A stretch of DNA of 64,000 nt from Adiantum capillus-veneris. Its lineage: Eukaryota; Streptophyta; Polypodiopsida; Polypodiales; Pteridaceae. Every line of letters begins with the position of its first letter. Within the stretch, counting starts at the first letter, position 1. Positions 60,830-64,000 of this stretch are shown in pieces. The stretch spans positions 24,740,513-24,804,512 of the forward strand of contig CM043968.1 of the NCBI GenBank assembly GCA_014529385.2. The letters are read 5' to 3'. The notes under the pieces are model-generated. The model was given only the letters and a program-made list of their open reading frames with translations, ran no database searches and was not told the origin of the DNA. A program made the translations under genes and the position numbers.

Positions 60830-63250
60830 TTGCCAGCCAAGGGGATTAGAGAGTACCACATGCACAAAGATGATCACAAGGCGAACTATGATTTGATTGT
60901 AAAAGAGACCGAGAACTTTTTTGTGCGCAAGGGACTAGAGATAGCGATCATAGCTTATCCTGAGAATGGCACATATTTTTTTTGAAAATGAGTTTCTTTT
61001 GTGGGTTGGGGAGAGAATGGTTGCAAAATGACCCCTTTTAGAGTCTCCGAGGTTGCATGGGCACGTATTAGTCCTACGAAGTAAGTACTATCTGCTTTTG
61101 AAAGCATTGTTTCTTCTTAATTTATTAAAAATGTTATCCAATGGTAGATTGCAAAAAATGTCACCTAGTCGATATATTGGCCAAGGGTGATGTGTCGTTG
61201 GTGGAGGCATCTATTTTGACAAAAGAGAATCCATTCTCGCAATGGTTGAGAATGCACGTATATTGGTGGCATCTTGAAAGGTAAGCGTAGTAACATTAGA
61301 GTACGAGGTCTTCTCTAGTATTGTCATATTACTATGCAGGGGTATATTGAACTTGGCAAAAAAGATGGAGGCCGAGAACTCCACGTTGAAGAAGCTACAT
61401 GCATGCATCGCACACGATTGTGGCATGTCTCTTGGTGAGGCAATGTAGGCTTTTTAGCAAAAGCACTTTAGCAAGGCTTTTGTGCGGTTGAAGCCAACCA
61501 TACGAGCCACACACAGCACAGAGGAGCAGCCATGTTTCACATGTATTGTCCAACGCTTGCTATACAGGTATTGAACTATACAAATTTATTAGGATGTAAT
61601 ATTAAAATTGCGTGTTTTGAATGATGGAGTTATTCCTCTTGTTATTTGTAGATGGTGGTTGGGCACCCTTAAGATAGGTCTTTGTTGCAGTCAATATCCC
61701 AAGCATTCGAGCGATGCGTGGGTAGAGTGTGAGAGAGAGGAGAGCGGGATCTATCTCAATCATTAAATAGAGAAACTCCATGGTAAGGGAACGTGGAGAG
61801 ACTATCCATGGGTTTTGGACTATGTAGATGTCGAGTTTCCCGAAACCGAAGCTAAAGAATACAATGGTAAGTTATGTTTTTCTTGTTCAACTAATGTGTT
61901 TGAATTGCTATAGTGTCCTCACTTCTTTTTTTTTGGACTTGCAACATTGCACAAGAAGGCTAGGGGAAAGGGAAAAAGAAAAAGTGTCACCATCAATCAA
62001 CCTCCCACCGATGCCATTTCCCCTAGCATGACCAAGGGATGTCGAAGCCCAAAAATTGCAATGGGCAGACCTAAACAAGGTAACAAGGGAGTACGACTAG
62101 TCATTGAAGATTTTTTAGAGTTCTTGGAGGATTTTTAGAGTGAAAGGAGTGAGCATCAAGGTGGCGGATCCAATTATGAGAAGGGTGACTCCGAGCGTCA
62201 TTTGGAGTCATGGAGATCTAGTCCATCCCAGGCTTTGAGATCCCGAAGTTTCGAGCGAACCATATCCATTGCTACTGGGCAAAGCAAGGGTAGCCACTCA
62301 GTTTCGATTCGGCCACTCAAACCAGTTGCTTCCTTTCCATGAGGTAAGAAACACAACCACAAATCAATGCTTTCTTTTTGAAATTTGGTGGTACTTAACA
62401 TTTGATTAAATGAAATTTTGCGTGTGACACAATTTTGGCTCACTCTGACGCATAAATAGTAGCCATTATAAGTGTTGCAGTAGTCCCAGTACATCTCATA
62501 GTACTTGTTTATCTATACCATCTACAGGAGGTGATCATTGATCCAAAAAACAATTCTCAGTAAGTTTATGACAATTTGGCATCTAATTTCAATTTTAAAC
62601 TTGATAAGAACTAATCAATATTCTTTCGTATGGTATTTTGTATTGCAAGAGACTTCGAGTGATCCCGGCAACATTTGATTGGGTCTCTCTCACACTTCGA
62701 CAAAATGGAGCCTGATCAACATCTTGGAGGGGTGCGGCTTGTGTGGGCAGACCTTTGCACACATTGCAAACTTGAAGCCGGAATTGGTGGCATACCCCGA
62801 TGGAATATATTCTCTATTGAGCTTGTTGCCAATGTGTTCAGACTAGCTGTACAGTTTTTACTATCGGATGGCGCAGTAGTCATGGCGTGCTGAGTAGACC
62901 ACTTGGCACTCATCACCAAGGAGGCCCGCTTGTGCGATTTTCACCATCTTCGCACCATTTTTCTCCGAATGGTGTCAGACACATACGCTATGATAGATGA
63001 CTTCACGGATCCAATAAGTTCTTAACCATTTCTCCATGAATTTTAGGGTTGGTAGATATTGGTGTGCTTTTGTTTTAAATAGTAACCATATTGTAGGTTG
63101 AGACCTTGTTGCTGGCTATGTTCACACGTAAAATTGAAGGGCTTCCAATGATTCCATTATATGATCTCCACGCAGGAGATGAGGTAGCAGATAACGATGG
63201 GTTCGAGTTTGATAGTGAAATGATATGAGAGCCACTACGGGACTTGCATG
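60830..63250 (+). pseudogene. Decayed multi-exon gene, possibly a methyltransferase-like protein
   Basis: Exon 61148-61280 (CHLVDILAKGDVSLVEASIL, FSQWLRMHVYWWHLE) joins exon 61340-61567 (GILNLAKKMEAENSTLKKLH, CFTCIVQRLLY) and exon 61652-61866 (RWWLGTLKIGLCCSQYPKHS, YPWVLDYVDVEFPETEAKEY) in phase through GT-AG introns 61281-61339 and 61568-61651. Further exons: about 61956-62343 (basic, KGCRSPKIAMGRPKQGNKGV), 62528-62559, 62650-about 63025 (FDKMEPDQHLGGVRLVWADL, IFSIELVANVFRLAVQFLLS, DGAVVMAC). The pattern GGVxLVWAD followed by SDGAVVMA recalls motif IV and V of adenine methyltransferases (DPPY lost), but this is weak. Several in-frame stops make it a pseudogene. Confidence 0.5.
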
Positions 63251-63599
63251 GATAATAGATGCCCTTGGAGCATCGTTTCAACCTGAACGAGTTCTTTGCT
63301 CGATAAGTCGAGGAGGACACTTCTATGCTCGATTTTTGCCATTGAAATGTCCGCTAATGTTTGTGCTATCGTAAACATGTGGTTGTTGGGTACCTTCACA
63401 AAGGTTGGGGATGCAGTTTTGAATTGCATTAGGAAGGGAATGGGGTATCGGAGGGCCTCTTTATTTGGTAGTTTAAGGAAATGCTTAAAGCTTAAGCCAA
63501 GTTTGACTAAGCCTAAAAGAAAGGGCAAAAAGGCCTATGCTAAAAAATTTAAAAATACCATTTGTATATTTTGTATTTAAAAATAGGCTATTTTAACCC
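63251..63599. other. Gap: uncertain, possibly last exon or 3' region of the decayed gene
   Basis: The plus frame 63296-63580 is open (MLDKSRRTLLCSIFAIEMSA) and another frame gives RKHVVVGYLHKGWG. No family is recognised. It ends in AT-rich sequence. Confidence 0.3.
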
Positions 63600-63906
63600 A
63601 AAAGTGAGGTGGGTAGCTAAATTTTAAAATTTCTTTTCCCCATCTCTCTCTCTCTAGCATATAAAACACTCTATCTCACTTAGTTCTCATTAAAAGAAGC
63701 ACTTTTCACCTCTTCCCTGTAAAAAAAATCAGATTTTGCATATTCTCTCACTGCATTCTCTCTCTAAAATGTGAACCAACTCTTTCTCTTTCCCCCCCTT
63801 TTCTCTCTTGTCACTTCCATTTCCCAATCATCAAGAGGACATTCTATATGTTGCCTACATCTGACAAAAAGTGCAGATTTTCCAAGGTTGTAGATCTACT
63901 CTCTCT

Positions 63907-63958
<52 letters not shown>

Positions 63959-64000
63959 CTTCTCCCACTCCAGCTCCAGGTGAGAGCAATGGAAAACTCC
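63600..64000 (+). promoter_or_regulatory. Promoter-like region at the window end: TATA then (CT)n
   Basis: CATATAAAACACTC (TATAAAA about 63660-63666) is followed by pyrimidine-rich sequence, a CT tract (about 63911-63955), CCAGGTGAGAG (a possible splice donor) and ATGGAAAACTCC at the very end. It could be a gene start or an LTR; the window stops before it can be decided. Confidence 0.35.

Overview
This is nuclear DNA from a large, repeat-choked plant genome. Evidence: Ty1/copia and Ty3/gypsy coding remnants with plant-type primer binding sites (initiator-Met TGGTATCAGAGC and variants; an Asp-type TGGCG...GGGGA site), a plant LINE zinc-binding tail, a Mutator-like transposase with introns, and extreme CT/GA, AC/GT and poly-G tracts. 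I see no intact host gene, tRNA, rRNA or CRISPR. The species cannot be fixed from this sequence; a fern or other large-genome land plant is a guess only.

Layout. 1-1240: tail of a LINE (minus). 1630-5490: copia A (minus, 3' LTR kept, 5' end lost). 5510-about 8200: 5'-truncated gypsy (plus) with 3' LTR. About 8200-11700: decayed sequence with a 72-bp tandem duplication and one unrecognised decayed reading frame. 11707-21612: copia B (plus, both LTRs), with copia D (minus, 14438-19034) lodged inside it. 21803-23691: short LTR element F without gag or pol. About 23700-27720: copia E (minus), the best preserved pol. 27707-27890: a minisatellite. 28618-33850: gypsy G (minus), carrying one complete solo LTR and one truncated LTR of family S. 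33851-34770: copia H scrap (minus). 34790-36890: leader and gag start of copia I (plus), split by a 1.3-kb CACTA-like TIR element. 36890-38200: leader of copia J (minus). 38340-about 41215: copia C (minus). 41858-42590: LINE ORF1-like gene (plus). 42764-43357: compound CT/GT array. 43508-47110: Mutator-like transposase gene (minus). 47270-60255: element X. 60270-63250: GC-rich promoter-like block and a decayed multi-exon gene (plus). 63600-64000: another promoter-like block.

Element X is the most unusual part. It has both LTRs, an Asp-type primer site and a polypurine tract, but between them only a Gag with a long N-terminal extension, a coiled-coil region and an unrecognised C-terminal region; no protease, reverse transcriptase, RNase H or integrase was found, so it should depend on proteins from a partner. 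Its 2.3-kb leader holds six copies of a 22-bp palindrome (GACATNATACG followed by its reverse complement) set in diverged repeats, with the palindrome much better conserved than its surroundings. Its 5' LTR is split by a 3.8-kb insertion flanked by ATAC, which itself contains a purine-rich and poly-G island and a solo LTR with a perfect 5-bp target duplication.

The genes do not form a pathway. They record successive insertions: solo LTRs of family S entered gypsy G, element X and the insertion inside X, and D entered B. A recurring feature is a long CT/GA tract a short distance downstream of the TATA box in several unrelated LTRs.
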